This document shows positions 48,664 to 56,972 of a stretch of DNA of 64,000 nt, one piece after another (position 1 is the stretch's first letter; every line of letters begins with the position of its first letter). The stretch comes from an uncultured Campylobacterota bacterium. GTDB taxonomy: Bacteria; Campylobacterota; Campylobacteria; Campylobacterales; Sulfurovaceae. The position numbers and the translations under genes are program-made. The notes under the pieces were generated by a model that worked only from the letters and a program-made list of their open reading frames with translations, ran no database searches and had not been told where the DNA came from. Location: positions 353,292 to 417,291 of the forward strand of contig CAKZQQ010000006.1 of NCBI GenBank assembly GCA_937141405.1, given 5' to 3'.

Positions 48664-49389
48664 AATAGCATGGCAAGTGAAAAATACCCTTCAGTTTCAG
48701 AAGCGGCTCTTAAGGGAACCGCAAGAACAAACCTAGACTCACCCGAACCAACAGAAGAACAGTTAAAAAGAAAAGCAAAATATACCAAACTTGTTGCAAG
48801 CCTTAACGTTCCTGTTACTGAATCTCTGCCGGTTATTGAAGACTCAAAATCCATACAACCAAGAAGTGCCGAAGAGATAGCAAAAAGAGCAGTAGCTGTT
48901 ACGGTTGCCGCAGTAAAAGGTGAAGGTATGCCGCATGATGAAGTTATGGGTATTGTCAAAGAGTGGGGCGTTATCTCTTACTTTAGCCCTGAAGAGTTGC
49001 AATTTATCAACAAACCAAATGTAACCGATCAAGAGCGCCTCAAATTCTCCTGGCGCTATGAGGGGTTAGATGTTCTCCTTTGGGCGCTTGGCTATAAAAC
49101 AGATTTGCCGGCACCTAACCAAATATGCGATGTAAAAGATGATGTGGGCATCATTGTAGAGAACAAAGGTGTCTTGCTTGCAAAAAACTCGAAACTAAGA
49201 AGCATGCAAGAGATTCTTGATATGGCTGACTATTATTATAGGTTGCATTGGGCGGCAATTGAGTTGCGCTTAAATGGCAAGTCAAGTGAAGCCATAAATG
49301 AAGAGATCATAATGGAGCGTCATTATGCATTGAATTGGTTGATTAGATATATGAATCAGGAATGGGATGATATCAGCACAGATACATAG
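48610..49389 (+). CDS. DUF4272-domain protein
   Basis: 259 residues from ATG 48610, or 239 from ATG 48670 (MASEKYPSV), which has AGGA just upstream and removes the 18 repeat-encoded residues. The DUF4272 pattern is clear: RSAEEIAKRAVAVTVAAVKG, then the LKFSWRYEGLDVLLWALGY core near 150 and the LHWAAIELRLNGKS block. Function unknown. Codon use and GC are closer to core genes than its neighbours. With the longer start a signal-like helix is added, unusual for this family. Confidence 0.8.
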   Translation: MVVKINYYILLSFLLLSGNSMASEKYPSVSEAALKGTARTNLDSPEPTEEQLKRKAKYTKLVASLNVPVTESLPVIEDSKSIQPRSAEEIAKRAVAVTVAAVKGEGMPHDEVMGIVKEWGVISYFSPEELQFINKPNVTDQERLKFSWRYEGLDVLLWALGYKTDLPAPNQICDVKDDVGIIVENKGVLLAKNSKLRSMQEILDMADYYYRLHWAAIELRLNGKSSEAINEEIIMERHYALNWLIRYMNQEWDDISTDT

Positions 49390-49402
49390 CAGGCACTATG
49401 GG

Positions 49403-49436
49403 AATAGGGGTTAGGTGATGCTGATGCTATTTCAAC
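49403..49436 (+). repeat. Isolated repeat head
   Basis: AATAGGGGTTAGGTGATGCT, then GATGCTATTTC is intermediate between the heads of the 69 bp and 103 bp repeats. It lies between the DUF4272 and DUF2975 genes and is not followed by a promoter of the repeat type. Confidence 0.55.
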
Positions 49437-49496
49437 ATGAAAAGCACAGTTCATTATCACATCTCTAAAATATTATCGTAAAACAATAACTTAATA

Positions 49497-49525
49497 TTGA
49501 CAAACAATAATTTATCTGATATAAT
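49497..49525 (+). promoter_or_regulatory. Consensus sigma-70 promoter of DUF2975/HTH pair
   Basis: TTGACA (49497-49502), 17 bp, TATAAT (49520-49525), 34 bp before ATG 49560. This shows that the longer open frame starting at 49497 is not the real protein start. Confidence 0.85.
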
Positions 49526-49559
49526 CTCAAAGTTTTCGATAAAAAAAGGAGAAACATAT

Positions 49560-50102
49560 ATGGATAATATGTCAAAAATTAAAAAAGTAAGTAAATTATT
49601 TAACTTACTACTTACGGGGCTTCTTATAATATTGCCAATATATTATATTTTATACTGGTTATTTATCAACTCTTTGTCAGAATCATTAATAAATGTAAAT
49701 ATTGAACCTGTACCGGAGTGTTCAAATACTCTATCTGTAAACCTACAAATAATTGGATTTATTTCAAGTCTACTACCGCTTAGTGCTTTAATCTATGGTA
49801 TTATCCATATCAAAAAGCTTTTTTCATTTTATCAAGAGGGGATTACTTTTTCATTAGAACAAGTTATACTTTTTAAAAAAGTATCTAAAGCGCTCGCCTT
49901 ATGGATTGTATTTTCTATAATTTATGAATCTATTAAGAGTATTCTTTTTTCGTGGGATAATCCAGTAGGTGAACGTATATTAGAAATAGGTTTTAATGGT
50001 AATCAAATTGGGATAGTAATAATAAGTATTGTCATTTTAGTTATTGCTTGGATTATGGATGAAGGAAGGATACTCAATGAAGAAAATAAACTTACTGTTT
50101 AA
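49560..50102 (+). CDS. DUF2975 membrane protein
   Basis: 180 residues from ATG 49560, preceded by AAAAAAAGGAG. Four membrane helices. SALIYGIIHIKKLFSFYQEG, then FSLEQVILFKKVSKALALW is the DUF2975 core. The gene pairs with a YozG-type HTH regulator 12 bp downstream, the regular arrangement of this family. Together they are thought to sense a membrane or stress cue, but no ligand is known. Confidence 0.85.
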   Translation: MDNMSKIKKVSKLFNLLLTGLLIILPIYYILYWLFINSLSESLINVNIEPVPECSNTLSVNLQIIGFISSLLPLSALIYGIIHIKKLFSFYQEGITFSLEQVILFKKVSKALALWIVFSIIYESIKSILFSWDNPVGERILEIGFNGNQIGIVIISIVILVIAWIMDEGRILNEENKLTV

Positions 50103-50114
50103 TCGGAGTTCATT

Positions 50115-50318
50115 ATGGCAATAGTTATAAATCTAGATGTAATGTTAGCAAAAAGAAAAATGAAATCTATAGAGCTTGCAGAGCTTATCGGTATAACCGA
50201 ACAAAACCTATCTATTTTAAAAAGAGGTAAAGCAAAGGCTATTAGGCTAACAACATTAGAAGCAATTTGTAAGCATTTAGATTGTCAACCGGGCGATATT
50301 CTTGAGTATAAGAAATAA
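50115..50318 (+). CDS. YozG-type HTH regulator
   Basis: 67-residue Xre/Cro-like regulator: VMLAKRKMKSIELAELIGIT, then EQNLSILKRGKAKAIRLTTL and HLDCQPGDILEY, the standard end of this group. It is coupled with the DUF2975 gene and probably autoregulates the pair. Confidence 0.9.
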   Translation: MAIVINLDVMLAKRKMKSIELAELIGITEQNLSILKRGKAKAIRLTTLEAICKHLDCQPGDILEYKK

Positions 50319-50345
50319 CTCTTAAAATAAAAAAGAAATTTTATT

Positions 50346-50442
50346 GGAAAATAGAAGTTAGATAACAATGACGACTCTTCAGCTCCTATAGTTTCCGCAA
50401 GGTACACACCAATTTGTAATACCTCGACATTTTTTGTATACT
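50346..50442 (+). repeat. Promoter-bearing repeat with leaderless-type spacing
   Basis: Diverged copy of the 103 bp module: AGAAGTTAGATAACAATGA, a variable middle, then CACACCAATTTGTAATACC and the -10 TATACT at 50437-50442. The -35 is TTGTAA, 17 bp upstream. The next six bases (CTTCGT) lead straight to ATG 50449, so transcription would start at or next to the start codon. Confidence 0.7.
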
Positions 50443-50448
50443 CTTCGT

Positions 50449-50883
50449 ATGAAAATATTTGCAATCACACTATTTATCGGCATCATCTCCTCCATGCTTT
50501 ATGCAGGTGGTGATTATGTTCTTGTTAATGTAAAATCATTTGAAGAGAAAAAAGGGATTGCAAAAATTAAAATAAAACAAATTGACGATAGGGATCCCCT
50601 AATGAAGGGGTGCTTCGAATTTGAAGTTGCCATTACTCACAAAAGAGTTCCTTGGTTTTCTTGGTTGCCATTTATGAAAAGTTCTCATCCAGCAAAAAAA
50701 GAAAACCAAGCATCATTAGGCCTTCTGCTTGAGGTATATCAAAATAAAGTTCCAATCAATTTTGGCTATATGGGATATGGTTTGGCCGGCACTGAGAAAG
50801 AGTGCTCATTTGTAAGTTATGGATTGAAAACTATCAAGACAGAAGAGGGTGAAGCTGTTTTATCTTTCTATAGTGAGATATAA
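50449..50883 (+). CDS. Secreted protein, uncharacterised
   Basis: 144 residues from ATG 50449, the codon 6 nt after the -10 box. Signal peptide MKIFAITLFIGIISSMLYAG. The mature part is a beta-rich domain (DYVLVNVKSFEEKKGIAKI) with two Cys (GCFEFEV and KECSFVSY). The frame upstream of 50449 runs through the promoter, so no leader and no Shine-Dalgarno are available. No known family. Confidence 0.65.
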   Translation: MKIFAITLFIGIISSMLYAGGDYVLVNVKSFEEKKGIAKIKIKQIDDRDPLMKGCFEFEVAITHKRVPWFSWLPFMKSSHPAKKENQASLGLLLEVYQNKVPINFGYMGYGLAGTEKECSFVSYGLKTIKTEEGEAVLSFYSEI

Positions 50884-50932
50884 GTTTGATTCATTTCTGT
50901 TATCGTAAGAGGCATGTGTAAGCCCCATTTTC

Positions 50933-50961
50933 TTGCAAGATTTTAGATTTTTATATATACT
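50933..50961 (+). promoter_or_regulatory. Promoter with leaderless-type spacing
   Basis: TTGCAA (50933-50938), 17 bp, TATACT (50956-50961), then CTGCGT and ATG 50968. Related in sequence (TTCTTGCAA...GATTTT) to the promoters at 55619 and 57633. Confidence 0.75.
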
Positions 50962-50967
50962 CTGCGT

Positions 50968-51423
50968 ATGAAAGATAGAATCAATAGTGGACACAATATT
51001 CCCCTCATAGGCAGTTTTACAATATCAACAGATAAAGATAGGCTAGATATCGCAGCTATTCATGACTACTTATCTCAGAGATCATATTGGGCGCAAGGCA
51101 GAACAATCGAAGCAGTACAAAAAAGCATTGATAACTCTTTATGCTTTGGAGTGTATGATGAAAATGATAACTTTGCAGGGTTTGCAAGAGTCGTCACGGA
51201 TTATGTGGTATTTGCATATCTATTGGATCTTTTTATCTTGGAACAATATAGAAAACAAGGAGTTGGAAAAAGTTTGGTAGACCACATCATCAATAGTCCA
51301 ATGCTGCAAGATGTTAGGTGGCGTCTAGATACGCAAGATGCACATGAACTCTATAAGAAGTTTGGATTTCAAGAGCCTATATTTCCCAAAAAGATTATGG
51401 AAAAGCGCAAAGTGCAAAAATAG
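50968..51423 (+). CDS. GNAT-family N-acetyltransferase
   Basis: 151 residues with the GNAT fold: YWAQGRTIEAVQKSIDNSLC, FAGFARVVTDYVVFAYLLDL, acetyl-CoA loop EQYRKQGVGKSLVDHII (R/Q-x-x-G-x-G/A) and the final ELYKKFGFQEP. The family of small aminoglycoside-type or protein acetyltransferases cannot be split further. No leader; predicted leaderless mRNA. Confidence 0.9.
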   Translation: MKDRINSGHNIPLIGSFTISTDKDRLDIAAIHDYLSQRSYWAQGRTIEAVQKSIDNSLCFGVYDENDNFAGFARVVTDYVVFAYLLDLFILEQYRKQGVGKSLVDHIINSPMLQDVRWRLDTQDAHELYKKFGFQEPIFPKKIMEKRKVQK

Positions 51424-51448
51424 AAAATAAACAAAAAAGAGAAGTTAG

Positions 51449-52255
51449 TTGAGTTTTTTGAATAAATTTTTTGATATAGTATTTTACATCATACACTACT
51501 TAATACTAGTCGTATCATTACTGGTGTTGTGTTTTAGTGTGTGGTTCTTTTTTAAAACTATATTTCATGCGAATGAGTTATATATTTTACTTGAGTTGGT
51601 CTATTTACTGATTTGTATTTTACTTGGCTTGTCTTTTATCTTGCACCATTATATTATATATACAAATAAAGATATTGATATGGAAGTTGCTATGGAAAAA
51701 CTGACACCTAAAAAAGCGCTGAGTATCATAAAAGGTAAGCGATATGACATACCTATGTTTAATATTGCGTCAATTAGGTATATCTGTTATGGAGAATATT
51801 ATGTTTTTGGAAAGTGTAAAAAAGCACAAAAGCATAAAGAAAACTTAGAAGCTATACCAAAAAATACTCAAAAAGTATTTGTCTTATTCTTTTTTCTTTC
51901 TTCGAGTGCTTGCCTACTTATATTAATGTCGTTTATATTTTTAATGTTAGCGCCTCAAACAGACAAAAGCATAAAAACAGATGTGACCCCAAAAGAAGCA
52001 AAAGAGATATTTTGTAAAAATGTATCAGAAAATCCATCTTATAGTGGCTTTAAAAAGGGTACTACTTATTACTCCACTGATAAGTGGTATTATATTTTTA
52101 CAACTGCAACTGACAATGGCAAAGATATAGTAAAAATTGGAAAAGATTTCCCAAGTACATCTATGAGTCATACAGTTGGCGGCAGTACTTATATAGAAGA
52201 TAAAGATAATATCTTTAGTTGTAATACTTCGACATTTTCTGTATACTCTCAATAA
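51449..52255 (+). CDS. Membrane protein, uncharacterised, C-terminus in a repeat
   Basis: 268 residues from TTG 51449 with AGAGAAG upstream. Three membrane helices (about 8-35, 40-65 and 143-168), cytoplasmic stretch KKALSIIKGKRYDIPMFNI between, then a C-terminal domain outside. The last codons (NTSTFSVYSQ) are encoded by the partial promoter repeat at 52221-52247, so the native end may have been replaced. No family is recognised. Confidence 0.55.
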   Translation: MSFLNKFFDIVFYIIHYLILVVSLLVLCFSVWFFFKTIFHANELYILLELVYLLICILLGLSFILHHYIIYTNKDIDMEVAMEKLTPKKALSIIKGKRYDIPMFNIASIRYICYGEYYVFGKCKKAQKHKENLEAIPKNTQKVFVLFFFLSSSACLLILMSFIFLMLAPQTDKSIKTDVTPKEAKEIFCKNVSENPSYSGFKKGTTYYSTDKWYYIFTTATDNGKDIVKIGKDFPSTSMSHTVGGSTYIEDKDNIFSCNTSTFSVYSQ

Positions 52256-52274
52256 TAAATAACAAGGAAAAACA

Positions 52275-52601
52275 ATGGAACAAAAACACTCCGGCATAGG
52301 AATCGCATCATTTGTTATAAGTATTGTGGCGGGAATTTTGATATTTATATTGCTTGGTATAGCGGGATCTCTGGAAGCCTCAACTCCCGGAGGGATTGAT
52401 GAAAATTCTACTGAGGCCGTTATGATTGGATTGGCCATAATAGGTTTGCTTTTCTTGAATGTCTTGTCAGTCGGTTTAGGCATCGGAGGGTTGCTCCAAA
52501 AAGAGCGGAAAAAAATATTTGCAATACTAGGGACGGTATTCTCATCCTTTTTTATACTAGGTGTGATAGGTCTTATGGTATTGGGTGCAATGGTTCAATA
52601 G
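52275..52601 (+). CDS. DUF4190-like small membrane protein
   Basis: 108 residues with three hydrophobic helices and a short N-terminus (MEQKHSGIGIASFVISIVAG). GIASFVISIVAG and FAILGTVFSSFFI fit the DUF4190-like group of three-helix proteins. Ribosome site ACAAGGAAAAAC. It lies 20 bp after the partial repeat promoter, which could drive it with a short leader. Confidence 0.6.
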   Translation: MEQKHSGIGIASFVISIVAGILIFILLGIAGSLEASTPGGIDENSTEAVMIGLAIIGLLFLNVLSVGLGIGGLLQKERKKIFAILGTVFSSFFILGVIGLMVLGAMVQ

Positions 52602-52653
52602 TAAGAAAAAACAGACTCAATTTTACTGCTAGCTATATAAAAAGGAATTCTTA

Positions 52654-53013
52654 ATGCTCTCTCTTTTTAAAGAGCCGATCTATTATGTTCAAATCAGCAA
52701 AAATTCTTTTACGGTAAGATCCGTAAATGCAGGAGAAAGCATCGTTTTTAATGCGTCAACTCCATTTTCCACCAAGCGCCTATTGATTGGTGAATTCACC
52801 GTCGCAGAAAAGCTTCTAAAAAAAGCCTTATCTAGCTTTCCAAAAAGCATCATCAGTCCAACGGTAATCATGCATCCGCTCGAAATGGTAGACGAAAAAC
52901 TATCTGAAGTTGAAAAGAATGTGTTTCGCGAAGTTGCATTGGCTGCAGGTGCAAGAGATGTAAAATTGTGGTTAGGTAAGAAACTCTCAGATAATGAGCT
53001 TGTCGATATCTAA
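52654..53013 (+). CDS. YjaA-like protein (MreB-type partial actin domain)
   Basis: 119 residues resembling Escherichia coli YjaA and the first subdomain of MreB: YYVQISKNSFTVRSVNAGES, STKRLLIGEFTVAEKLLKKA and EKNVFREVALAAGARDVKLW (MreB REAALGAGAREV). The nucleotide-binding second half of MreB is absent, so filament formation is unlikely. Role unknown; E. coli YjaA is linked to stress. Confidence 0.75.
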   Translation: MLSLFKEPIYYVQISKNSFTVRSVNAGESIVFNASTPFSTKRLLIGEFTVAEKLLKKALSSFPKSIISPTVIMHPLEMVDEKLSEVEKNVFREVALAAGARDVKLWLGKKLSDNELVDI

Positions 53014-53131
53014 AATGGTGATAACCTAAAGAGACGTTGAAAAGCCAAAAAGAGATTTATACATAATAAAAAGCAAAGAGATAGTAGTGCTATAATGTTT
53101 CAAGGTTAATACTTTTTCAAAGGAGCTATGA

Positions 53132-53341
53132 ATGGACACTATACAAAAAGAACTTACAAGTAGAAAAGAGGAGATTCAAGCAGCACTAGAGTTGCTCTTT
53201 AAAGCCAATATGAAAATAACTGATTGGGATGTTCCTGAAGCAAACGATCAAGAAGCCGCAAAAATGCTCATAGACATCTTGCAAGAAAAGCTTGATGCAA
53301 TCCGCGAAGATGTAAAAAACGGGAAGTATATAAATTATTAG
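53132..53341 (+). CDS. Small acidic helical protein, uncharacterised
   Basis: 69 residues, no Cys, mainly helical (EIQAALELLFKANMKITDWD, DILQEKLDAIREDVKN). A TATAAT at 53091-53096 and an AAAGGAG ribosome site support it. No family is recognised. After it, 53342-53555 holds only a decayed copy of the TATACT promoter type (TATACT at 53417-53422, no ATG following). Confidence 0.55.
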   Translation: MDTIQKELTSRKEEIQAALELLFKANMKITDWDVPEANDQEAAKMLIDILQEKLDAIREDVKNGKYINY

Positions 53342-53555
53342 ACTTTTAGTTTATTTTTCAAAATTTCAACGAAACTAAATAGCTATCTTCTCCTTACGAG
53401 ATTTGATGATTTTATATATACTCTCAAATCATAGTTTGGCTAGAGATCTAAGTGCTCTCAAGATTGAGGTACTGAGAAGGGCTATTTTAGCCTTTTTTAA
53501 CCTTATATCTAATAGTATGCGCATAGTGCAATAATTAACTACAAGGTATTTTTGT

Positions 53556-54812
53556 ATGAATTCGGTAAAAAACTCACTCATTCCTATCTCCTCTCTCTTT
53601 TTTGCCATCACTTTCTTGGCGATTGGGTATGGTATGATGATTACTTTTATAGGAATTTATCTAAAAGAGTATGGCTCTTCAGATTTTGTGATTGGGTTGA
53701 TCAACTCAACTTTCTTTTTAGGGGCTATGCTCTCTTCCATCTTTAGTCAAAAGATTATTTCAACCGTTGGCCACATACGAAGTTTTGCAGTGTTTGCAGC
53801 ACTTATGGTGATCACATTCTTGTTGCACTCTTTAGGTGTAAATGAGTTTTTTTGGGCACTTTTACGGCTTCTTTCCGGATTTTGCTTTTATGCCTTGCTC
53901 ATCATCATCGAAAGTTGGCTCAATGAGAAGAGTTCTAATGAGCTGCGAGGTGAAATATTGGCGATTTATACCATCATATTTTATCTCTCTACTGCATTGG
54001 GTCAACTCTTCTTAAATATTCCGAGTCAGTCTGAATATTTTATTTTTACCATTGGTTCAGTGTTAGTTCTGCTGTCATTAAGCGTTATAGCTATGACGAA
54101 AATAAAAGAGCCACAGTTTAAACCTTTTGAGCGGTATAGCTTTCCAAAACTTTACTCTGTTGTTCCTCTGGCCGTTACGGGAAGTTTTATCGGCGGTTTT
54201 TTTACGGGTGGTTTTTTTACGATGGTGCCTCTCTATATCTTACATTTGTTTCATTCAAAAGAGGTATTGTCAATTTTTATGGCACTGACGATTCTTGGAG
54301 GGTTGATTGCGCAATGGCCTATCGGTAAACTATCAGATACTTATGGACGAAGAAAGCTCATTGCATTTTGTGGATTTTTTACTATGTTGGCAGCTATTTC
54401 TTTTATCTTGGTGCCTGTTTATAAACCTCTATTTTATATTTTAGGAGTGCTATTGGGGGTAGGTATTTTTGCCATTTATCCTTTGAGTCTATCGCGTGCA
54501 AATGATGTTCTTGATGAAACCAAAGATATCGTTGAGATAAGCCGAGCACTACTTTTTACCTATGGGCTAGGCTCATTTATTGCTCCTATAGTTATCGGTT
54601 TAACATTTAAGTTTATCAATCAAGAGGGCATTTTCCTCATTTTTGCTTTCTTGGGTGTTTTTTTGGCGATTTACTCACTCTCTAAACAACGCGTTGCGGA
54701 TGACGATTTAAGCCTCTTTGTCCATATGCCGGTAGCTTCAGGGGCAATCGTGCCTGAGTTTGATCCGCGCCAAGATGAAGAGTGGGTGGAGAAACAAAAC
54801 AAAGAAGAGTAA
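53556..54812 (+). CDS. Major facilitator superfamily transporter (YcaD-like)
   Basis: 418 residues with 12 membrane helices and the MFS motif between helices 8-9 as GKLSDTYGRRKLIAFCG and loop 2-3 degenerate. LNEKSSNELRGEILAIYTII and helix 1 ISSLFFAITFLAIGYGMMIT match the YcaD/MFS_1 group, which includes sugar and amino-acid derivative carriers. Substrate unknown. The C-terminal tail (PEFDPRQDEEWVEKQNKEE) is acidic and cytoplasmic. Confidence 0.85.
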   Translation: MNSVKNSLIPISSLFFAITFLAIGYGMMITFIGIYLKEYGSSDFVIGLINSTFFLGAMLSSIFSQKIISTVGHIRSFAVFAALMVITFLLHSLGVNEFFWALLRLLSGFCFYALLIIIESWLNEKSSNELRGEILAIYTIIFYLSTALGQLFLNIPSQSEYFIFTIGSVLVLLSLSVIAMTKIKEPQFKPFERYSFPKLYSVVPLAVTGSFIGGFFTGGFFTMVPLYILHLFHSKEVLSIFMALTILGGLIAQWPIGKLSDTYGRRKLIAFCGFFTMLAAISFILVPVYKPLFYILGVLLGVGIFAIYPLSLSRANDVLDETKDIVEISRALLFTYGLGSFIAPIVIGLTFKFINQEGIFLIFAFLGVFLAIYSLSKQRVADDDLSLFVHMPVASGAIVPEFDPRQDEEWVEKQNKEE

Positions 54813-54817
54813 AATTG

Positions 54818-54847
54818 GTTTGTAATGAGTTGATATTTTTGTATACT
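54818..54847 (+). repeat. Partial promoter repeat followed by a 14-codon remnant
   Basis: TTTGTAATGAGTTGATATTT, then TTGTATACT is a partial copy of the promoter end of the 103 bp module. ATG follows 4 nt after the -10 box (54852) but stops after 14 codons. It lies 130 bp before the next gene. Confidence 0.55.
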
Positions 54848-54976
54848 CATGATGTCTAGAGTGTACAATATACAAATCATTATATATTTGCTTTGAAGTT
54901 CAAATAAGATACTATAAAAGTATCTTTAAATGAGTCTGCTTAGCGGTTTTGGCTTTTTTACCCATAAAGGTCAAAA

Positions 54977-55606
54977 TTGATTATCGTAGAATTAACAAGA
55001 GTACAATATCTCCTCTCCGCACAGAAAATCAAAGATTTTGATAGTTTGCAATTTGCTAACCAGGCGATGCTTTGGTGGGATGATTACTATAGTTGGAGTA
55101 GATTTCCTCCTTTGTGTATGAGGGAAAACGACGAAGATATCTGCTATCTTTTTTATGAAGTTTCTAAAAATGGAGAGTATCTTACTATACACAATGTATT
55201 GACCCCGAAAGTTCATAGAGGCAAGGGGTATGCTTTTGCTTTATTGGAACACCTTTTTTTAACACTTGCGCCTGAAAATATAAAGAGGTTTAAACTCCTT
55301 TGTGTCTCTTCATCAATCGATTTTTACAATAAGCTAGGGATGAACTATTGGGGCGTAAATCACTTGGGGCAATATTATTGCGATTTTAAAATGCCACGCT
55401 CAAGTCTCTTGGAAATTCCTAAAATAGTAGAAGATACTAATGTAACTGAGTTTACAGATGAGAATTTACTCAAGATTTATGAGAAGGTACGATTGAACGG
55501 AAAAGAGTTTGATGCAAAGGATAAAAAGATACATGATGACTGTCTAAAGAAGATGGGCAAGAGATATATCTTTGAAAAATTGCACACAAGAGTCAAGAAT
55601 CTATAA
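54977..55606 (+). CDS. GNAT-like acetyltransferase
   Basis: 209 residues starting at TTG 54977 (MIIVELTRVQYLLSAQK). GNAT-type features: LTIHNVLTPKVHRGKGYAFALLEHLF (acetyl-CoA loop RGKGYA) and SIDFYNKLGMNYWGVN. The final 60 residues are a helical add-on (DAKDKKIHDDCLKKMGKRYI) not usual for GNAT proteins. Substrate unknown. Confidence 0.75.
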   Translation: MIIVELTRVQYLLSAQKIKDFDSLQFANQAMLWWDDYYSWSRFPPLCMRENDEDICYLFYEVSKNGEYLTIHNVLTPKVHRGKGYAFALLEHLFLTLAPENIKRFKLLCVSSSIDFYNKLGMNYWGVNHLGQYYCDFKMPRSSLLEIPKIVEDTNVTEFTDENLLKIYEKVRLNGKEFDAKDKKIHDDCLKKMGKRYIFEKLHTRVKNL

Positions 55607-55618
55607 GTCCTTATTTTC

Positions 55619-55648
55619 TTGCAAAATAGGGTGATTTTCTATTATACT
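55619..55648 (+). promoter_or_regulatory. Promoter with leaderless-type spacing
   Basis: TTGCAA (55619-55624), 18 bp, TATACT (55643-55648), then TCTACA and ATG 55655. Shares CTTGCAA and GGGTGATTTTCTA with the promoter at 57633. Confidence 0.75.
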
Positions 55649-55654
55649 TCTACA

Positions 55655-55699
55655 ATGAAAAATAAAATATATGGACAAGAAAGGTCAAAGCATTTATGA
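55655..55699 (+). CDS. Leader mini-ORF coupled to the next gene
   Basis: 14 codons, MKNKIYGQERSKHL, then TGA. The stop overlaps the ATG of the next gene (ATGA at 55696-55699). Its ATG is 6 nt after the -10 box. Ribosomes loading on the leaderless end could therefore reinitiate on the main gene. A GGTCAAAG stretch upstream of the main ATG is a weak ribosome site. Confidence 0.5.
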   Translation: MKNKIYGQERSKHL

Positions 55700-56421
55700 A
55701 AAAATATCTATTTTTATTGGCTGTTATTGTGCTATCATCTAACTATGTGGATGCAAAGACCAATGTGCCAAAAATAGTTGATGTGCAACACTATACTGAT
55801 AAAATTCTTGTTACTTTTGTGTCGGAGGATCATGAGAAAAAAATCTATATTGAATCTTTTGATGATGAGGAGATTATGGATACGGCAGGATATGCATTTA
55901 GCATTTTTCAAGGTATATCTGAGAGTGAAATTTGTTTAGAAAGTCATCACGGTAATGCGTATAAAGAGTATACTATAATGTGTTATACATATGATATATC
56001 AGAAAATGATTGGATACATACCTATGATATGTTAGGGAGTTATTATGAATTATCTGATACGGGTGATTATAAAATAAAAGACGATTTTATATATTATAAA
56101 GCCGATAGTCATGAAGGGTTATATAATCCCAATAAAAATTATGATACTAACAGGTTTTTGGCAACCCCAATAGAGATTGAGAATTTTTTAAAAACAAAAC
56201 TACAACTCAAAGGAAATATTTTTATTAGTTCGATCAATTTAGTCAAATGCATTAAAGCTTTTCCTATAACAGATGAAAATATTTCTTTATATGCCGATAT
56301 AACTTCTTATTTGCAAAAATCAGGCGCAAGTGATGAAGCTGAGTACTTATTGGAACAAATAAAAAAATTTAAAAATACCGATACGAAAAAACCCACTCTC
56401 TCTCAAGAAGAACCACACTAG
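55696..56421 (+). CDS. Secreted protein, uncharacterised
   Basis: 241 residues with signal peptide MKKYLFLLAVIVLSSNYVDA. The mature part has a beta-rich middle (VDVQHYTDKILVTFVSEDHE) with three Cys, then a C-terminal helical, TPR-like end (DITSYLQKSGASDEAEYLLE). No known family. It is followed 14 bp later by another secreted protein gene. Confidence 0.65.
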   Translation: MKKYLFLLAVIVLSSNYVDAKTNVPKIVDVQHYTDKILVTFVSEDHEKKIYIESFDDEEIMDTAGYAFSIFQGISESEICLESHHGNAYKEYTIMCYTYDISENDWIHTYDMLGSYYELSDTGDYKIKDDFIYYKADSHEGLYNPNKNYDTNRFLATPIEIENFLKTKLQLKGNIFISSINLVKCIKAFPITDENISLYADITSYLQKSGASDEAEYLLEQIKKFKNTDTKKPTLSQEEPH

Positions 56422-56435
56422 AAAAAAGGGATGAA

Positions 56436-56972
56436 ATGAAGATATTGATTATATTCTTACTGATTGCGATAAATAGCTATTCCGATGGTTTATCATTTAA
56501 TAAATCAAGGCAAATTGTTCATGATAAGAAGGTGATATCAAGTATATCGCTTGAAAATACTATGCTGCAACACTATTTCTTAAAAAATAATCAGAATTTA
56601 CCTTTTGCCAAAGGAAGCTTGGGTGTTCTTGTCTATATGGTTGATGGCTACAACCCTTCAGAATGTTATTATCCAATTTACTACGAGAAGAGTGTTTATA
56701 GCATACAAAATGTATATTGTAAAAAACTAATCACAGATATCTCTAAAAAAAAGAGAAATTTCGTTTTGACAAAATCTAATTGTAAAATAGATTTACAAAA
56801 AATTAGAGAAGATGATTTGCATAATTTATGTAGAGATGATGAAAAAATGCATTTTTCTTTAAACGATAATCAGACAATGCATATAGGTGAATTACAGTGC
56901 ATATTGAAACAGAATAATCAAGATATGATGTTTGTTGATTTTGATTTCACAAAATGCACTAAAGGAATTTAA
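56436..56972 (+). CDS. Secreted protein, uncharacterised
   Basis: 178 residues with signal peptide MKILIIFLLIAINSYS. Mature part basic with Cys at SECYYP, YCKKLI, NCKID, NLCRDD, LQCILK and FTKCTKG, suggesting disulfides. No known family. It probably shares the transcript of the preceding gene. AAAAAAGGGATGAA is the ribosome site. Confidence 0.62.
   Translation: MKILIIFLLIAINSYSDGLSFNKSRQIVHDKKVISSISLENTMLQHYFLKNNQNLPFAKGSLGVLVYMVDGYNPSECYYPIYYEKSVYSIQNVYCKKLITDISKKKRNFVLTKSNCKIDLQKIREDDLHNLCRDDEKMHFSLNDNQTMHIGELQCILKQNNQDMMFVDFDFTKCTKGI

Noticed and set aside
49497..49559. Longer start of the DUF2975 gene
   Set aside because: The extension would translate a consensus TTGACA-17-TATAAT promoter and bypass a strong ribosome site.
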